A DNA stretch of 64,000 nucleotides from positions 62,001 through 126,000 of the forward strand of contig NZ_JANEWG010000004.1 in NCBI RefSeq assembly GCF_028069725.1, written 5' to 3'. Positions 1-10,141 of this stretch are shown piece after piece. This stretch comes from Citrobacter sp. Awk 4 (GTDB taxonomy: Bacteria; Pseudomonadota; Gammaproteobacteria; Enterobacterales; Enterobacteriaceae). The notes under the pieces are model-generated. The model saw nothing but the letters and a program-made list of their open reading frames with translations, made no database searches and was not told the origin of the DNA. Within the stretch, counting starts at the first letter, position 1; every line of letters begins with the position of its first letter. The translations under genes and the position numbers were made by a program.

Positions 1-1
1 G

Positions 2-2062
2 CTAAAACCACAACCCGGTTCTGTGCTGCTGGCGCCGCGTCTGATGGCGCTACTCAATCTGAAAACCGGCGACACCCTTGATGTTGGCGACGCAACGCTG
101 CGCATTGCCGGGGTGGTGGTTCAGGAGCCGGATGCTGGTTTTAACCCTTTCCAGATGGCGCCGCGGCTGATGATGAATATCGCCGATGTTGAAAAAACAG
201 GGGCGGTGCAGCCGGGGAGTCGCGTCACGTGGCGCTATAAATTTGGCGGCACGGCGCAACAACTCGACGGTTATGAAAAATGGCTGCTGCCGCAGCTTAA
301 ACCCGAACATCGTTGGTACGGACTGGAGCAGGACGAAGGGGCGCTGGGTAAATCGCTGGAGCGCTCACAACAATTTCTCCTGCTTTCGGCGCTGTTAACG
401 CTGTTACTGGCGGTGGCTGCCGTTGCCGTCGCGATGGGCCATTACTGTCGTAGCCGCTACGATCTGGTCGCTATCCTCAAAACACTGGGGGCCGGTCGCG
501 CGCAATTACGTAAGCTGATCGTCGGTCAGTGGTTAATGGTGCTGGCGCTTTCTGCGATAACGGGCGGCGGCGTGGGGCTGCTGTTTGAAAGTGCGCTGAT
601 GGTGTTGCTCAAACCGGTTTTACCTGCCCAGTTGCCTCCCGCCAGCCCCTGGCCGTGGCTGTGGGCGCTGGGGACGATGACGGTGATTTCTCTGTTGGTC
701 GGGCTGCGTCCTTACCGGCTGCTCTTAGCGACACAGCCGCTGCGGGTGCTACGCCGTGATGTTGTGGCGAACGTCTGGCCGTTGAAAATCTATCTTCCGG
801 TCGTGAGTATAGTGGTCGTCGCTCTGCTTGCCGTGTTGATGGGCGGCAGCATGCTGCTGTGGGCGGTTCTGGCGGGCGCGGTGGTGTTGGCGCTCCTGTG
901 CGGCGTATTAGGCTGGATGTTGCTGAATGTTCTGCGTGGACTGACATTAACCTCGTTGCCGTTACGGTTAGCGGTGAGTCGACTGCTGCGTCAGCCCTGG
1001 TCCACCCTGAGCCAGCTCTCCGCGTTTTCACTCTCCTTTATGCTACTGGCGCTACTGCTGGTGCTGCGCGGCGATTTACTTGACCGCTGGCAGCAACAAA
1101 TGCCGCCGGAAAGTCCGAATTATTTTCTGATTAACATTGCGCCTGAACAGGTAACGCCGCTGAAAGCGTTCCTTGCAGACCATCAGGTGATCCCTGAAGC
1201 GTTCTACCCCATCGTGCGGGCGCGACTGACGGCCATTAACGGGAAGCCAACGGAGGGGAATCAGGATGAAGCGCTTAACCGGGAACTGAATCTGACCTGG
1301 CAGGATATCCGCCCCAATCACAATCCGATCACTGCTGGAAACTGGCCGCCAAAGGTCGGGGAAGCCTCAATCGAAGAGGGGCTGGCAAAACGCCTGAAGA
1401 TAGGTCTCGGGGATTTCGTGACCTTTATGGGCGACACCCAGGAGTTCAGCGCGAAGGTCACCAGTCTGCGCCAGGTGGACTGGGAAAGTCTGCGTCCCAA
1501 TTTCTTCTTTATTTTCCCCTCTGGCGCGCTGGATGGGCAACCGCAAAGCTGGCTCACCAGTTTCCGCTGGGAGAACGGCAATGGCATGCTGACGCAGTTG
1601 AACCGCGAGTTTCCTACCATCAGTTTGCTGGATATTGGCGCAATCCTGAAACAGGTGGCTCAGGTATTGGATCAGGTCAGTCGGGCGCTGGAGGTGATGG
1701 TGGTACTGGTGACCGCCTGCGGCATCCTGCTGTTACTGGCGCAGGTGCAGGTGGGTATGCGCCAGCGCCATCAGGAGCTGGTGGTCTGGCGAACACTGGG
1801 GGCCGGTAAAAAACTGCTGCGTACCACATTGTGGTGCGAGTTTGCCATGCTGGGGCTGGTTTCCGGGCTGGTGGCGGCCATTGGCGCTGAAACGGCGCTG
1901 GCGGTGTTGCAAACCCGCGTTTTTGACTTCCCGTGGGAGCCTGACTGGCGACTGTGGATTGTTCTGCCGTTTTGTGGCGCGCTGTTACTTTCAGTCTGCG
2001 GCGGAGGATTAGGCGTGCGTCTTTTAAAAGGTAAAGCGCTGTTCCGCCAATTCAGTAATTAA
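2..2062 (+). CDS. ybbP: FtsX-like ABC transporter permease YbbP, 3' part
   Basis: The reading frame is open from the first complete codon of the window, so the start lies upstream; about 686 residues are present against roughly 800 in E. coli YbbP. The protein has the MacB/FtsX-type layout: a periplasmic stretch, a cluster of three membrane segments (around residues 125-240 of the visible part), more membrane segments, a second large periplasmic domain, and a final three-helix cluster. Both helix clusters carry the FtsX-like signature LGAGRAQLRK / LGAGKKLLRT. In E. coli it pairs with the ATPase YbbA, which would lie just outside the window. The substrate is unknown; a lipoprotein- or toxin-related envelope role is only suggested by the family. 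The identification is firm from sequence resemblance and position next to selU/purEK. Confidence 0.9.
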   Translation, partial: LKPQPGSVLLAPRLMALLNLKTGDTLDVGDATLRIAGVVVQEPDAGFNPFQMAPRLMMNIADVEKTGAVQPGSRVTWRYKFGGTAQQLDGYEKWLLPQLKPEHRWYGLEQDEGALGKSLERSQQFLLLSALLTLLLAVAAVAVAMGHYCRSRYDLVAILKTLGAGRAQLRKLIVGQWLMVLALSAITGGGVGLLFESALMVLLKPVLPAQLPPASPWPWLWALGTMTVISLLVGLRPYRLLLATQPLRVLRRDVVANVWPLKIYLPVVSIVVVALLAVLMGGSMLLWAVLAGAVVLALLCGVLGWMLLNVLRGLTLTSLPLRLAVSRLLRQPWSTLSQLSAFSLSFMLLALLLVLRGDLLDRWQQQMPPESPNYFLINIAPEQVTPLKAFLADHQVIPEAFYPIVRARLTAINGKPTEGNQDEALNRELNLTWQDIRPNHNPITAGNWPPKVGEASIEEGLAKRLKIGLGDFVTFMGDTQEFSAKVTSLRQVDWESLRPNFFFIFPSGALDGQPQSWLTSFRWENGNGMLTQLNREFPTISLLDIGAILKQVAQVLDQVSRALEVMVVLVTACGILLLLAQVQVGMRQRHQELVVWRTLGAGKKLLRTTLWCEFAMLGLVSGLVAAIGAETALAVLQTRVFDFPWEPDWRLWIVLPFCGALLLSVCGGGLGVRLLKGKALFRQFSN

Positions 2063-2078
2063 TTCATATGTGTGATGA

Positions 2079-2108
2079 GTACGCGCCGGTTTTTATACTG
2101 GCGCGTAC
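2079..2108. terminator. Hairpin after ybbP
   Basis: A perfect 9-bp inverted repeat (GTACGCGCC / GGCGCGTAC) with a 12-nt loop lies 17 bases after the ybbP stop. It lacks a downstream T-run, so it may be a weak terminator or a 3'-end-stabilising hairpin rather than a classical intrinsic terminator. Confidence 0.45.
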
Positions 2109-2311
2109 CCATTATGTGGCACAAATTGATAACCCCTTGATATTTAGTAGCACAAATCATTAAAAACCCGCCAACACAGCAGTATCAATAAAAGTTAATA
2201 TTCACATGCTGAATAATTAGCAGGCTATCCCCGTCAGAAATCATGTCGCCTGGCGACGCGTGTGCGTCTGCCAGCCGCGTGAATTTTTCTGGGTAAATCT
2301 ATCAAGGAAAA

Positions 2312-3448
2312 ATGATGACTATAAAAACAACAGCGCTGGCGGCATCGATCGGCGCAGCAGTGGCATTGACGTCTTTCGCCTCTCAGGCGGAAATCACGGT
2401 TCTGAAACAGGATCCTCAGGCGGGTGATCCTCTGAGCCGTCTCAACTTCACCGTCGGCGGGAGTATCCGTCCGCAGTTCCAGAATATGGCTGGCGATGAC
2501 GGTGCGAATGGTTATAAACGTAATGGGTTTGATGGCGGTACGCGTTTTCGTTTCGCCGCGGATTACTACCTGTTTGATGACATTAGCTGGGTCAGCTACT
2601 ACGAGCTGGGCGTGAACTTCCCGGCGATGTTCAACTGGGACAACCACTACGCGGATGGCGCCAACGATACGACCCGTCGTATGCTGTACACCGGTCTGAA
2701 AAGTGATACCTGGGGCACGCTGACCTTCGGTCAACAGAACAGTATTTACTATGATGTGGTCGGGGCGAAAACCGATATCTGGGACTACGACATGATCGGT
2801 CAGGCGCCGGGTAACGGGATTAACGGCGACTACGATGGTTCGTACCGTACCCGTAAATCTCTGAAATATAAGAAAGCGGTGGGGGATGTTGATCTCTACG
2901 CCTCTTATCTGTTCAGCGACGATTACAACCCGAACAATGGCCTGAAATACAAACGTAAAGGCGGCGGCTCTCTGGGGGTGGATTATCACATTACTGACGA
3001 TCTGACCTGGGGTACGGCGTGGAACTACACCCGCGCCGAGATGCGCGGCAACGACAGCAAAACCTACGACCAGAACATCGTCGGTACGGCATTAAGCTGG
3101 ACGCCGGACAACTGGACCTTCTCCATGGGCGGCGGCTGGTATCAGAACTTTATGACCACTAAAAAAGTGTCTGTGAATGATTACTTTGCTGGTGATGCGT
3201 GGGGTCTGGAATACTTTGCGGGCTATAAATTCCCGATTGGCCAGTATGCGGTGAAATCCATCCAGCCTTACTTTATGGGCGATCGTATTGAATACGTAAA
3301 TGGGCGTGATTATCTGCGTACCGACAACGGCGTGGGGGTAAGCTTCCAGCTGGATTATGGTTTCCGTGTTGATTACGAACACGTCTTTACCTCCAGCACC
3401 GACGATCTGGGTGATATGAACCTGGTGCGTCTGCGTTACGACTTCTAA
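2312..3448 (+). CDS. Outer-membrane general porin family protein
   Basis: A 378-residue protein with a cleavable signal peptide (positively charged start, hydrophobic stretch, cleavage after SFASQA around residue 26). It has many alternating aromatic strands and ends RLRYDF, the C-terminal Phe recognised by the BAM complex. Length and strand pattern fit a 16-stranded trimeric Gram-negative porin, but it is not clearly OmpC, OmpF or PhoE, so no symbol is given. The Shine-Dalgarno AAGGAAAA precedes two tandem ATGs; the first is used here. It sits between ybbP and selU, the position of rhsD in E. coli K-12. It stands alone, with a REP pair behind it. The permeating substrate cannot be read from the sequence. 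Confidence 0.8.
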   Translation: MMTIKTTALAASIGAAVALTSFASQAEITVLKQDPQAGDPLSRLNFTVGGSIRPQFQNMAGDDGANGYKRNGFDGGTRFRFAADYYLFDDISWVSYYELGVNFPAMFNWDNHYADGANDTTRRMLYTGLKSDTWGTLTFGQQNSIYYDVVGAKTDIWDYDMIGQAPGNGINGDYDGSYRTRKSLKYKKAVGDVDLYASYLFSDDYNPNNGLKYKRKGGGSLGVDYHITDDLTWGTAWNYTRAEMRGNDSKTYDQNIVGTALSWTPDNWTFSMGGGWYQNFMTTKKVSVNDYFAGDAWGLEYFAGYKFPIGQYAVKSIQPYFMGDRIEYVNGRDYLRTDNGVGVSFQLDYGFRVDYEHVFTSSTDDLGDMNLVRLRYDF

Positions 3449-3460
3449 GTCTGCTGCTGT

Positions 3461-3530
3461 GCCCGGTGGCACTGCGCTTACCGGGCCGACAAAATATATG
3501 CTGGATGAGGCAACTGCCGCCATCCGGCAT
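3461..3530. repeat. REP/BIME-like pair between porin and selU
   Basis: Two imperfect palindromes lie in tandem: GCCCGG...CCGGGC (3461-3486) and ATGCTGGATG...CATCCGGCAT (3498-3530). The second has the usual REP core and is followed by TTTTTT, so it may also terminate porin transcription. It lies between two convergent genes, a typical REP location. Confidence 0.75.
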
Positions 3531-3533
3531 TTT

Positions 3534-4616
3534 TTAACGCCTCAACCACTCTCCAACGTCATCAAACGTGCCGCGAAAGACAATTTTCTCTGCTTTCTTT
3601 TCGAGCTGATAGCGATACATCGGATCGTAATACTCTTCCAACAAAGGAATAAGCCAACGGAAATGCCCTTCGGTGCTGCCGCTGCTCTGCTGTTCAGCCA
3701 GAGCGCCATCGAGCGTTGCAGTCAGTTCTTTAAATCGTTGCAGACCCAGCCGACGCTGAATGGCTGATAGCCCGTGGTGCAGATATTCGCTGTATTCCTG
3801 CCAGCCGCGCTCTTCGCCATACGCGTGAGTAAAGTCATGATGCATACGCACGAAATACTCTTCACGCAGCCGCTCCAGACGCAACTCAAAGGGATCGTCG
3901 ACGACCGCAATTGCTGCCTGCGCCATACGCTCGCGTAAACATTCCGGCAAATGGTTCGAGCCAATCATCCGGCCTTCGTCCTCCAGCACCCATAAACGCG
4001 GTGTCTGGCGCGCATCGACCTTGAGTAACTCGCAGGCCAGCAGGTTTTCAAAACTGGCCTGACTGAGTTGCGGCAACAGCGTGCGGCCAAACGAGGAGCC
4101 GCGATGGTGCGCCAGCCCTTCCAAATCGACACCGTTGGGCTGTTGTTGTACCAGTTGCGTTTTGCCGCTGCCGGTACAGCCGCCAATTAAGATGATCGGT
4201 TTTTGCACCAGCTCTTCGGTGAGGCGGATCGCAGACTGGCGTAACGCTTTATAGCCGCCCTTGATCAGCGGGTAGTCAATACCTGACTCGCGCAGCCACT
4301 GCTGAACAATGTGCGAGCGTTGGCCGCCGCGCGCGCAGCAGAGATAGCCTGTAGGCCGCTGTTGACATGCTTCTCGCCAGCCATCGAGCCGCTGTTGGCG
4401 AAGTTCACCAGAAACCAGTTGATGACCCAGTTTGAGTGCGGCCTCTGGCCCCTGACGTTTGTAGCAGGTGCCAACGGTGGCACGCTCTTCATCATTCATC
4501 AAAGGCAGGTTAACGGCGGCGGGCATGGCGCCCTGCGTGAATTCTATTGGTGCGCGTACATCGATTAAAGGCGTATCGGCGGTGAGGATCGCGCGATAAT
4601 CCGTTCCATCGTTCAT
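3534..4616 (-). CDS. selU: tRNA 2-selenouridine synthase SelU/MnmH
   Basis: Replaces sulfur of 2-thiouridine at tRNA wobble position 34 (Glu, Lys, Gln tRNAs) with selenium from selenophosphate, via a geranylated intermediate. The N-terminal rhodanese domain holds the catalytic cysteine in the motif CCARGGQRS (around residue 92). The following P-loop domain has a Walker [10 protein letters not shown]. The start at 4616 is preferred because AGGA lies six bases upstream of this ATG; an upstream in-frame GTG at 4634 has no ribosome site. At 360 residues the length matches E. coli YbbB. It is convergent with the porin gene and stands apart from purK by about 100 bp. Confidence 0.95.
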   Translation of the reverse strand: MNDGTDYRAILTADTPLIDVRAPIEFTQGAMPAAVNLPLMNDEERATVGTCYKRQGPEAALKLGHQLVSGELRQQRLDGWREACQQRPTGYLCCARGGQRSHIVQQWLRESGIDYPLIKGGYKALRQSAIRLTEELVQKPIILIGGCTGSGKTQLVQQQPNGVDLEGLAHHRGSSFGRTLLPQLSQASFENLLACELLKVDARQTPRLWVLEDEGRMIGSNHLPECLRERMAQAAIAVVDDPFELRLERLREEYFVRMHHDFTHAYGEERGWQEYSEYLHHGLSAIQRRLGLQRFKELTATLDGALAEQQSSGSTEGHFRWLIPLLEEYYDPMYRYQLEKKAEKIVFRGTFDDVGEWLRR

Positions 4617-4714
4617 GAGAGATCCTGATAACACAAAACAGCAATGGGCAGGATTTTACGCGCTGAGAGAGGGGCCGGGAAAGGAGAAGTTCGATTTCCC
4701 GGCATTTTTCTGGG

Positions 4715-5782
4715 TTATATAAGCTTACTTTGCGCCCAAATGATGCCGCTGGCGTAGTCTGGCGGCAGTAATGGCGCCAGTGCCTCCAGTGTTGCGTTAA
4801 GGCGCGCGGTATCGCTGTCGGTCAGGTTCAGGTGCCCCACCTTACGCCCTGGCCGCACCTCTTTGTCGTACCAGTGCAGATGCACTAATGGCAGTTTCAG
4901 CCAGTCATAATTCAGATGAGTGCCAATCAAATTCACCATCACCGATGGGCTGTTCACCACCGGCGTCGGTAATGGTAGCCCTGTAATCGCGCGCAAGTGC
5001 AGCTCGAACTGACTGATGCTGGCGCCGTTTTGCGTCCAGTGCCCGCTGTTATGCACGCGTGGGGCCAGTTCGTTGATCAACAACCCTTCTGAGGTGATAA
5101 AACACTCCATCGCCATTACGCCGACATAACCCAACTCCTGCATGATGGCACAAAGCATGGATTCTGCCTGTTCCTGCAGCCGGGTGTTGGCCTGCGGAAA
5201 CGCCACGCTGGTGCGCAGAATCCCGTCCTGATGCAGGTTGTGCGTCAGCGGATAAAATACGGTGCTGCCATCGTGCCCGCGTGCGCCAACTAATGAGACT
5301 TCGCCGGAGAAGTTAATGCCCTGCTCGACAATGCACTCGCCGTAGCAGTCATCCGGCAGTTGGTCAGTTTCATCATTGCGTAAGCGCCATTGCCCGCGCC
5401 CGTCATAACCACCAACGCGGCGTTTGACAATCGCCAGTTCGCCAAGCTTGTCAAAAATGCGCGGCCATTCGTCGCTTGCAGCCAGCAATTGCCACGGTGC
5501 GGTGGCAAGGGAGAGTTTGTCAAAAAGCTGCTTTTGCGTGAGGCGATCGGCGATGATTGGGAACACATCTCGGTTGACAAAGGCCGGGTGGCGCGCCAGT
5601 TCGCGGGTCAACGCGGTTTCTGGCCAGCGCTCAATTTCTGCGGTAATCACACTTTGCTGAAAAGGAACGGCGGCAGGTTCGGCGTCGAGTCCCACTGGCC
5701 AGACTGCGATGCCTAACGGTTCACCGGCCTGACGCAGCATCCGTCCTAATTGACCGTTGCCCAGCACGCAGACCTGCTTCAT
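4715..5782 (-). CDS. purK: N5-carboxyaminoimidazole ribonucleotide synthase
   Basis: ATP-grasp enzyme of de novo purine synthesis: converts AIR plus bicarbonate and ATP to N5-CAIR, the substrate of PurE. The 355-residue length equals E. coli PurK. The N-terminal dinucleotide-like fold begins [11 protein letters not shown], and the ATP-grasp core includes [12 protein letters not shown] and the metal-binding [11 protein letters not shown] segment. It is the second gene of the purEK operon: its ATG overlaps the purE stop by four bases (ATGA), so translation is probably coupled. Expression should follow the PurR-controlled promoter upstream of purE. Confidence 0.97.
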   Translation of the reverse strand: MKQVCVLGNGQLGRMLRQAGEPLGIAVWPVGLDAEPAAVPFQQSVITAEIERWPETALTRELARHPAFVNRDVFPIIADRLTQKQLFDKLSLATAPWQLLAASDEWPRIFDKLGELAIVKRRVGGYDGRGQWRLRNDETDQLPDDCYGECIVEQGINFSGEVSLVGARGHDGSTVFYPLTHNLHQDGILRTSVAFPQANTRLQEQAESMLCAIMQELGYVGVMAMECFITSEGLLINELAPRVHNSGHWTQNGASISQFELHLRAITGLPLPTPVVNSPSVMVNLIGTHLNYDWLKLPLVHLHWYDKEVRPGRKVGHLNLTDSDTARLNATLEALAPLLPPDYASGIIWAQSKLI

Positions 5783-6288
5783 GCCGCACCCCGCGGATCT
5801 GGATTCTCCAGCACCTCATCCGTTTGTGCCTTACGCCAGTCAGCCAGACGTTGATGCAATGCGTTGTCATGGGTCGCCAGAATTTGTGCTGCCAGCAGTG
5901 CGGCGTTCGCCGCGCCCGCTTTACCAATGGCCAGCGTACCGACCGGAATACCGCGCGGCATCTGAACGATAGAGTAGAGGCTGTCAACGCCGCTCAGCGC
6001 AGCGCTCTGTACCGGAACGCCCAGTACCGGCACCAGCGTCTTTGCAGCAATCATGCCCGGCAAATGTGCGGCACCGCCAGCACCGGCAATAATCACCTGA
6101 TAACCGTTCTCTTCAGCGTTTTCGGCGAAGCTGAACAATTTGTCGGGGGTGCGGTGAGCGGAAATCACTTCAACATGGTGTGGAACGTTCAGGATTTCAA
6201 AAATTTCGGCGGCAAACTGCATGGTAGCCCAGTCGCTTTTGGACCCCATCACGATGGCGACACGCGCCGGATTATTGCGGGAAGACAT
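5779..6288 (-). CDS. purE: N5-carboxyaminoimidazole ribonucleotide mutase
   Basis: Catalyses the mutase step N5-CAIR to CAIR in purine synthesis, in the cytoplasm, directly after PurK. The start at 6288 gives [20 protein letters not shown] and 169 residues, the usual class I PurE length; a longer frame reaches 6360 but would run into the operator. Family motifs are visible: GSKSDW near the N terminus, SAHRTP, and [11 protein letters not shown]. First gene of purEK, overlapping purK by four bases. Confidence 0.97.
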   Translation of the reverse strand: MSSRNNPARVAIVMGSKSDWATMQFAAEIFEILNVPHHVEVISAHRTPDKLFSFAENAEENGYQVIIAGAGGAAHLPGMIAAKTLVPVLGVPVQSAALSGVDSLYSIVQMPRGIPVGTLAIGKAGAANAALLAAQILATHDNALHQRLADWRKAQTDEVLENPDPRGAA

Positions 6289-6337
6289 GCGTCTGAAAAC
6301 TCCTGTGGTGCGGGACACACTGCTTTTGAGGCCACAG

Positions 6338-6375
6338 AGAATAGCATGATAATACGGCAAGGAAAACGGTTGCGC
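6338..6375 (-). promoter_or_regulatory. purEK promoter with PurR-like operator
   Basis: On the minus strand TTTTCC (6366-6361) and TATTCT (6343-6338) are separated by 17 bases and resemble a weak sigma-70 promoter. A 16-bp sequence at 6360-6375 matches the PurR consensus ACGCAAACGTTTGCGT at 12 of 16 positions, including the central CG. It overlaps the proposed -35. PurR control of purEK is known in E. coli; binding here is inferred. Confidence 0.7.
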
Positions 6376-6406
6376 GGTTAAAGTTACGGCAAATGGCAGT
6401 GAGAAT

Positions 6407-7129
6407 TTAAAACGGGAAGGCGATCAGTTCAACGTTGTCCTGCGTGACTTTTACCATCGAGCCTTCGTGGTGCCAGGCGCCTAAAACGACCCGAAAAGCA
6501 GGTTGTCCGTCGAGGGGGAGTTCATGCACAGCCGGGCGATGGGTATGGCCGTGAATCAGCCATTGCACAGGGTGTTTCTCCATCTCAGCCACGACGGCCT
6601 GCGGGTTAACATCCATAATGTCCAGTGACTTGCTGCTGTTGGCGGATTTGCTGCCTGCCCGCATTTTGGCGGCAATGCGTTTACGCACAAACAGCGGCAG
6701 CGCGAGGAACAGCGTTTGCAGCCAGGGTTTGTGCACTTTGGCGCGAAACGCCTGGTAACCGGCATCGTCGGTACACAAAGTATCGCCATGCATGATCAAC
6801 ACGCGTCGGCCATACAGATCAAGGACCATTTCCTGCGGTAGCAGGGTCATGCCGCTTTCACGGGCAAAACGTTTACCGAGCAGAAAGTCGCGATTGCCGT
6901 GAATGAAAAAACAGGGCACGCCGGAATCGACCACCGCTTTAATCGCAGCGGCTATCTCGTGGTGCAGGGGGTTGGGATCGTCGTCGCCTATCCAGGCTTC
7001 GAAAAGATCGCCTAAAATGTACAGCGCGTCCGCCTGACGCGCTTCACCGGCTAAAAAACGCAGAAAACCGGCGGTGATCGCCGGTTCTTCTGTGCAGAGG
7101 TGAAGATCTGCAATAAACAGTGTCGCCAC
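6407..7129 (-). CDS. lpxH: UDP-2,3-diacylglucosamine diphosphatase
   Basis: Peripheral inner-membrane metallophosphoesterase of lipid A synthesis: hydrolyses UDP-2,3-diacylglucosamine to lipid X and UMP. The calcineurin-type motifs appear in order: DLHL at the N terminus, [22 protein letters not shown], and HGHTHRP near the C terminus. The 240-residue length equals the E. coli enzyme. It starts two bases beyond the ppiB stop, so ppiB-lpxH form a unit. Confidence 0.97.
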   Translation of the reverse strand: MATLFIADLHLCTEEPAITAGFLRFLAGEARQADALYILGDLFEAWIGDDDPNPLHHEIAAAIKAVVDSGVPCFFIHGNRDFLLGKRFARESGMTLLPQEMVLDLYGRRVLIMHGDTLCTDDAGYQAFRAKVHKPWLQTLFLALPLFVRKRIAAKMRAGSKSANSSKSLDIMDVNPQAVVAEMEKHPVQWLIHGHTHRPAVHELPLDGQPAFRVVLGAWHHEGSMVKVTQDNVELIAFPF

Positions 7130-7131
7130 GA

Positions 7132-7626
7132 TTACTCGCTGACGGTCACGTTTTCGACGATAACGTCTTCTTTTGGTACGTCCTGATGCATGCCGCTGCG
7201 ACCGGTGGAAACCGCTTTAATTTTGTCTACAACGTCCATACCTTCAACGACTTCAGCGAATACGCAGTAGCCCCAGCCCTGCATGCTTTCAGCAGAGAAG
7301 TTCAGGAAGTCGTTGTCGACAACGTTGATAAAGAACTGGGCAGTTGCGGAGTGCGGAGCCTGAGTACGCGCCATTGCCAGCGTACCACGGGTGTTTTTCA
7401 GACCGTTGTTGGCTTCGTTTTTGATCGCCTCTTTGGTGGCTTTTTGCTTCATGCCCGGCTCAAAACCGCCGCCCTGAATCATAAAACCGTTAATGACACG
7501 GTGGAAAATGGTGTTGTTATAAAAACCTTCGCGGCAGTAGTCCAGGAAGTTTTTAACTGTTTCAGGCGCTTTGTCATCAAAGGTTTTGATTACGATATCG
7601 CCGTGATTAGTGTGGAAAGTAACCAT
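7132..7626 (-). CDS. ppiB: Cytoplasmic peptidyl-prolyl cis-trans isomerase B
   Basis: Cyclophilin-type prolyl isomerase assisting protein folding in the cytoplasm. The start at 7626 gives [16 protein letters not shown] and 164 residues, matching E. coli PpiB; a longer in-frame extension to 7665 is not needed. Cyclophilin active-site residues are present in [13 protein letters not shown] and in [17 protein letters not shown]. It has no signal peptide, unlike PpiA. lpxH follows almost without a gap. Confidence 0.97.
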   Translation of the reverse strand: MVTFHTNHGDIVIKTFDDKAPETVKNFLDYCREGFYNNTIFHRVINGFMIQGGGFEPGMKQKATKEAIKNEANNGLKNTRGTLAMARTQAPHSATAQFFINVVDNDFLNFSAESMQGWGYCVFAEVVEGMDVVDKIKAVSTGRSGMHQDVPKEDVIVENVTVSE

Positions 7627-7799
7627 TTTTGCATCCTGTTCCGATAGAGTGGTGCTTCGACCCAATGCTGGGTCACAGATAGTGGGGTGTTATAGCATAA
7701 CCGCAAGACGGGATCATCTTGCAATGTGTGCTGATTCCAGTCTGAATTATGGGTATTATACAGACTTTATTATCCACACACGTCTATACGGAATCTTCG

Positions 7800-9185
7800 A
7801 TGTTAAAAATCTTTAATACACTGACGCGCCAAAAAGAGGAATTCAAACCTATTCATGCCGGGGAAGTCGGCATGTACGTGTGTGGTATTACCGTTTACGA
7901 TCTCTGCCATATTGGTCACGGACGTACGTTTGTTGCCTTCGACGTGGTGGCGCGCTACCTGCGTTTCCTCGGCTACAAACTGAAATATGTGCGTAACATT
8001 ACCGATATCGATGACAAAATCATCAAACGCGCCAACGAAAACGGCGAAAACTTTGTGGCGCTGGTCGATCGCATGATTGCCGAGATGCACAATGATTTCG
8101 ATGCGTTGAACATTTTGCGCCCGGACCTTGAACCGCGTGCAACACATCATATCCATGAAATTATTGAAATTACCGAACAGCTGATTGCCAAAGGCCACGC
8201 TTACGTGGCAGACAACGGCGACGTGATGTTTGATGTCCCGACGGACCCGAACTATGGCCAGTTGTCACGCCAGGATCTCGACCAGCTCCAGGCCGGGGCT
8301 CGTGTGGATGTCGTTGATGTGAAACGCAACCCAATGGACTTCGTACTGTGGAAGATGTCGAAAGAGGGTGAGCCAAGCTGGCCGTCGCCGTGGGGCGCAG
8401 GGCGTCCGGGCTGGCACATTGAATGTTCGGCGATGAACTGCAAACAGTTGGGTAACCATTTTGATATTCACGGCGGCGGTTCTGACCTGATGTTCCCGCA
8501 CCATGAAAACGAAATCGCCCAGTCGACCTGTGCGCATGACGGCGAGTACGTAAACTACTGGATGCACTCCGGTATGGTGATGATTGATCGCGAGAAAATG
8601 TCTAAGTCACTGGGCAATTTCTTCACCGTGCGCGACGTGCTGAAATACTACGATGCCGAAACCATTCGCTACTTCCTGATGTCCGGCCACTATCGTAGCC
8701 AGTTGAACTACAGCGAAGAGAACCTGAAGCAGGCGCGTTCGGCGCTGGAACGTCTTTACACCGCGCTGCGCGGAACGGACAAATCCGTTGCCCCTGCGGG
8801 TGGCGAAGCGTTTGAAGCGCGTTTTGTTGAGGCGATGAACGACGATTTCAACACGCCGGAAGCCTACTCGGTGTTGTTTGATATGGCGCGTGAAGTGAAT
8901 CGCCTGAAGGGTGAAGATTTGGCGGCGGCGAACGCGATGGCCTCACATCTGCGTAAGCTTTCTGGCGTGCTGGGTCTGCTGGAACAGGAGCCGGAAGCGT
9001 TCCTGCAAAGCGGCGCGCAGGCAGACGATGGCGAAGTTGCTGAGATCGAAGCGTTGATTCAACAGCGTCTCGATGCCCGTAAAGCGAAAGACTGGGCGGC
9101 GGCGGATGCGGCGCGTGACCGTCTGAACGAGATGGGGATTGTGCTGGAAGATGGCCCGCAAGGAACCACCTGGCGTCGTAAATAA
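7800..9185 (+). CDS. cysS: Cysteinyl-tRNA synthetase
   Basis: Class I aminoacyl-tRNA synthetase that charges tRNA-Cys. The start at 7800 ([11 protein letters not shown]) gives 461 residues, the E. coli length; an upstream in-frame start at 7749 is unlikely. The HIGH signature appears as HIGHGR after the zinc-ligand cysteine in YVCGITVYD, and the second signature as KMSKSLGN. The C-terminal helical DALR/anticodon part is complete. It is transcribed divergently from ppiB and ends before a REP cluster. Confidence 0.98.
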   Translation: MLKIFNTLTRQKEEFKPIHAGEVGMYVCGITVYDLCHIGHGRTFVAFDVVARYLRFLGYKLKYVRNITDIDDKIIKRANENGENFVALVDRMIAEMHNDFDALNILRPDLEPRATHHIHEIIEITEQLIAKGHAYVADNGDVMFDVPTDPNYGQLSRQDLDQLQAGARVDVVDVKRNPMDFVLWKMSKEGEPSWPSPWGAGRPGWHIECSAMNCKQLGNHFDIHGGGSDLMFPHHENEIAQSTCAHDGEYVNYWMHSGMVMIDREKMSKSLGNFFTVRDVLKYYDAETIRYFLMSGHYRSQLNYSEENLKQARSALERLYTALRGTDKSVAPAGGEAFEARFVEAMNDDFNTPEAYSVLFDMAREVNRLKGEDLAAANAMASHLRKLSGVLGLLEQEPEAFLQSGAQADDGEVAEIEALIQQRLDARKAKDWAAADAARDRLNEMGIVLEDGPQGTTWRRK

Positions 9186-9193
9186 TTGTCTAT

Positions 9194-9275
9194 AGCCGGA
9201 TGCGCTGATGCGTGTCCGGTCGACAAAGTATGATCCGCTCGTAGGCCGGGTAAGGCGAAGCCGCCACCCGGCTTT
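9194..9275. repeat. BIME between cysS and ybcI
   Basis: Two REP units in one cluster: GCCGGATGCG...GTCCGG followed by GGCCGGGTAAGGCGAAGCC...CACCCGGC. The second ends in TTTTT and abuts the ybcI stop, so it could terminate cysS transcription. It lies between two convergent genes. Confidence 0.85.
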
Positions 9276-9797
9276 TTAACGTCTACGCCACCACAACATT
9301 CCCATCACCACTACCCCCGGCAACCACACCCACATCAACTCAGACATTATGACCTGATGCCCGTAAGGCGTGGCATAGCGTGAGAGCGCAAACGGCGCGA
9401 CCTTGATCACCTGCCAGGGGGCAAAGAAACGTTCATCAGACCACGGCCACAACCAGCCGACGCCTTTTCCACCGGTGGTGACGGAGTCCAGCAAACTGTG
9501 CGACAGCAGGGACACAGTCAGAAACAGCCAGCAGCGAACCAGACCCGCCCTAAACCATCGTCGCCCGATCAGTACGCATAAAAAGGGCACGACAAAGGCA
9601 AATAACAGCGAGTGGGTAAAACCCCGATGGCCAAACACGTTGCCGTAGGCAATCCCAAATTTAAACGACAGTACGTCGGCATCGGGCAACATCGCCAGCG
9701 CGATCCCGGCGAAGAGTAACCGAGGGGGAATAACCTTGAGGCCGAGGCCTAATCCAAGACAAAGAGGAACGGCGGCGTGGGTGATAATGGTTGGCAT
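9276..9797 (-). CDS. ybcI: Inner-membrane metal-dependent hydrolase family protein YbcI
   Basis: A 173-residue protein of the YdjM/YbcI family, integral to the inner membrane. Four hydrophobic segments can be seen (about residues 10-35, 63-80, 88-105 and 150-168). Family acidic and histidine residues lie in LPDADVLSF, HRGFTHSLL and SHSLLDSVTTGG; they resemble the metal sites of LexA-regulated hydrolase-like proteins. Biochemical function is not known to me. It stands in the usual place between cysS and ybcJ. Confidence 0.88.
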   Translation of the reverse strand: MPTIITHAAVPLCLGLGLGLKVIPPRLLFAGIALAMLPDADVLSFKFGIAYGNVFGHRGFTHSLLFAFVVPFLCVLIGRRWFRAGLVRCWLFLTVSLLSHSLLDSVTTGGKGVGWLWPWSDERFFAPWQVIKVAPFALSRYATPYGHQVIMSELMWVWLPGVVVMGMLWWRRR

Positions 9798-9890
9798 GAG
9801 GTTCGCTTCGTATGAAAAACAACATGCTAACAGTTTACTGTTTAGTGTGAAGGGACGATGAAGTTAATTATCTGAAATGTAGGGAAACAG

Positions 9891-9920
9891 GCCGGATAAG
9901 GTGTTAACCGTCATCCGGCA
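9891..9920. repeat. Single REP element
   Basis: GCCGGATAAGG...CATCCGGC is a palindromic REP-type unit between the upstream region of ybcI and the 3' end of ybcJ. Confidence 0.7.
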
Positions 9921-9927
9921 CTGTCGA

Positions 9928-10140
9928 TTACGCGACGACGTTAATGCTGTGACCTTCATAGCTCACGGTGTGTCCCGCGACGATTTTGCAGCGTTTACGG
10001 GTTTCCACCACGCCATCAACTTTAACTAAACCTTCAGCAATGGCAATTTTCGCCTGGGCGCCGCTTTCACACCAGCCTTCCAGTTTGAGCAAATCGCACA
10101 GTTCCACGTGCGGATGCTTGCCTAAAGAAAAATTCGCCAT
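9928..10140 (-). CDS. ybcJ: Small S4-like RNA-binding protein YbcJ
   Basis: A 70-residue protein with a single S4-like alpha-L RNA-binding fold; the conserved part EGWCESGAQAKIAIAEGLVKV spans nearly half its length. The start at 10140 (MANFSLGKHPHVEL) matches E. coli YbcJ; upstream in-frame codons lie inside folD. It follows the folD stop by one base, so it is almost certainly co-transcribed and perhaps translationally coupled. A structural RNA-binding role is inferred from the fold. Confidence 0.93.
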   Translation of the reverse strand: MANFSLGKHPHVELCDLLKLEGWCESGAQAKIAIAEGLVKVDGVVETRKRCKIVAGHTVSYEGHSINVVA

Positions 10141-10141
10141 A

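Noticed and set aside
2234-2989. 251-codon open frame antisense to the porin gene
   Set aside because: Low-complexity Val/Ile/Arg/His-rich translation caused by codon bias of the opposite strand; the porin is clearly the real gene.
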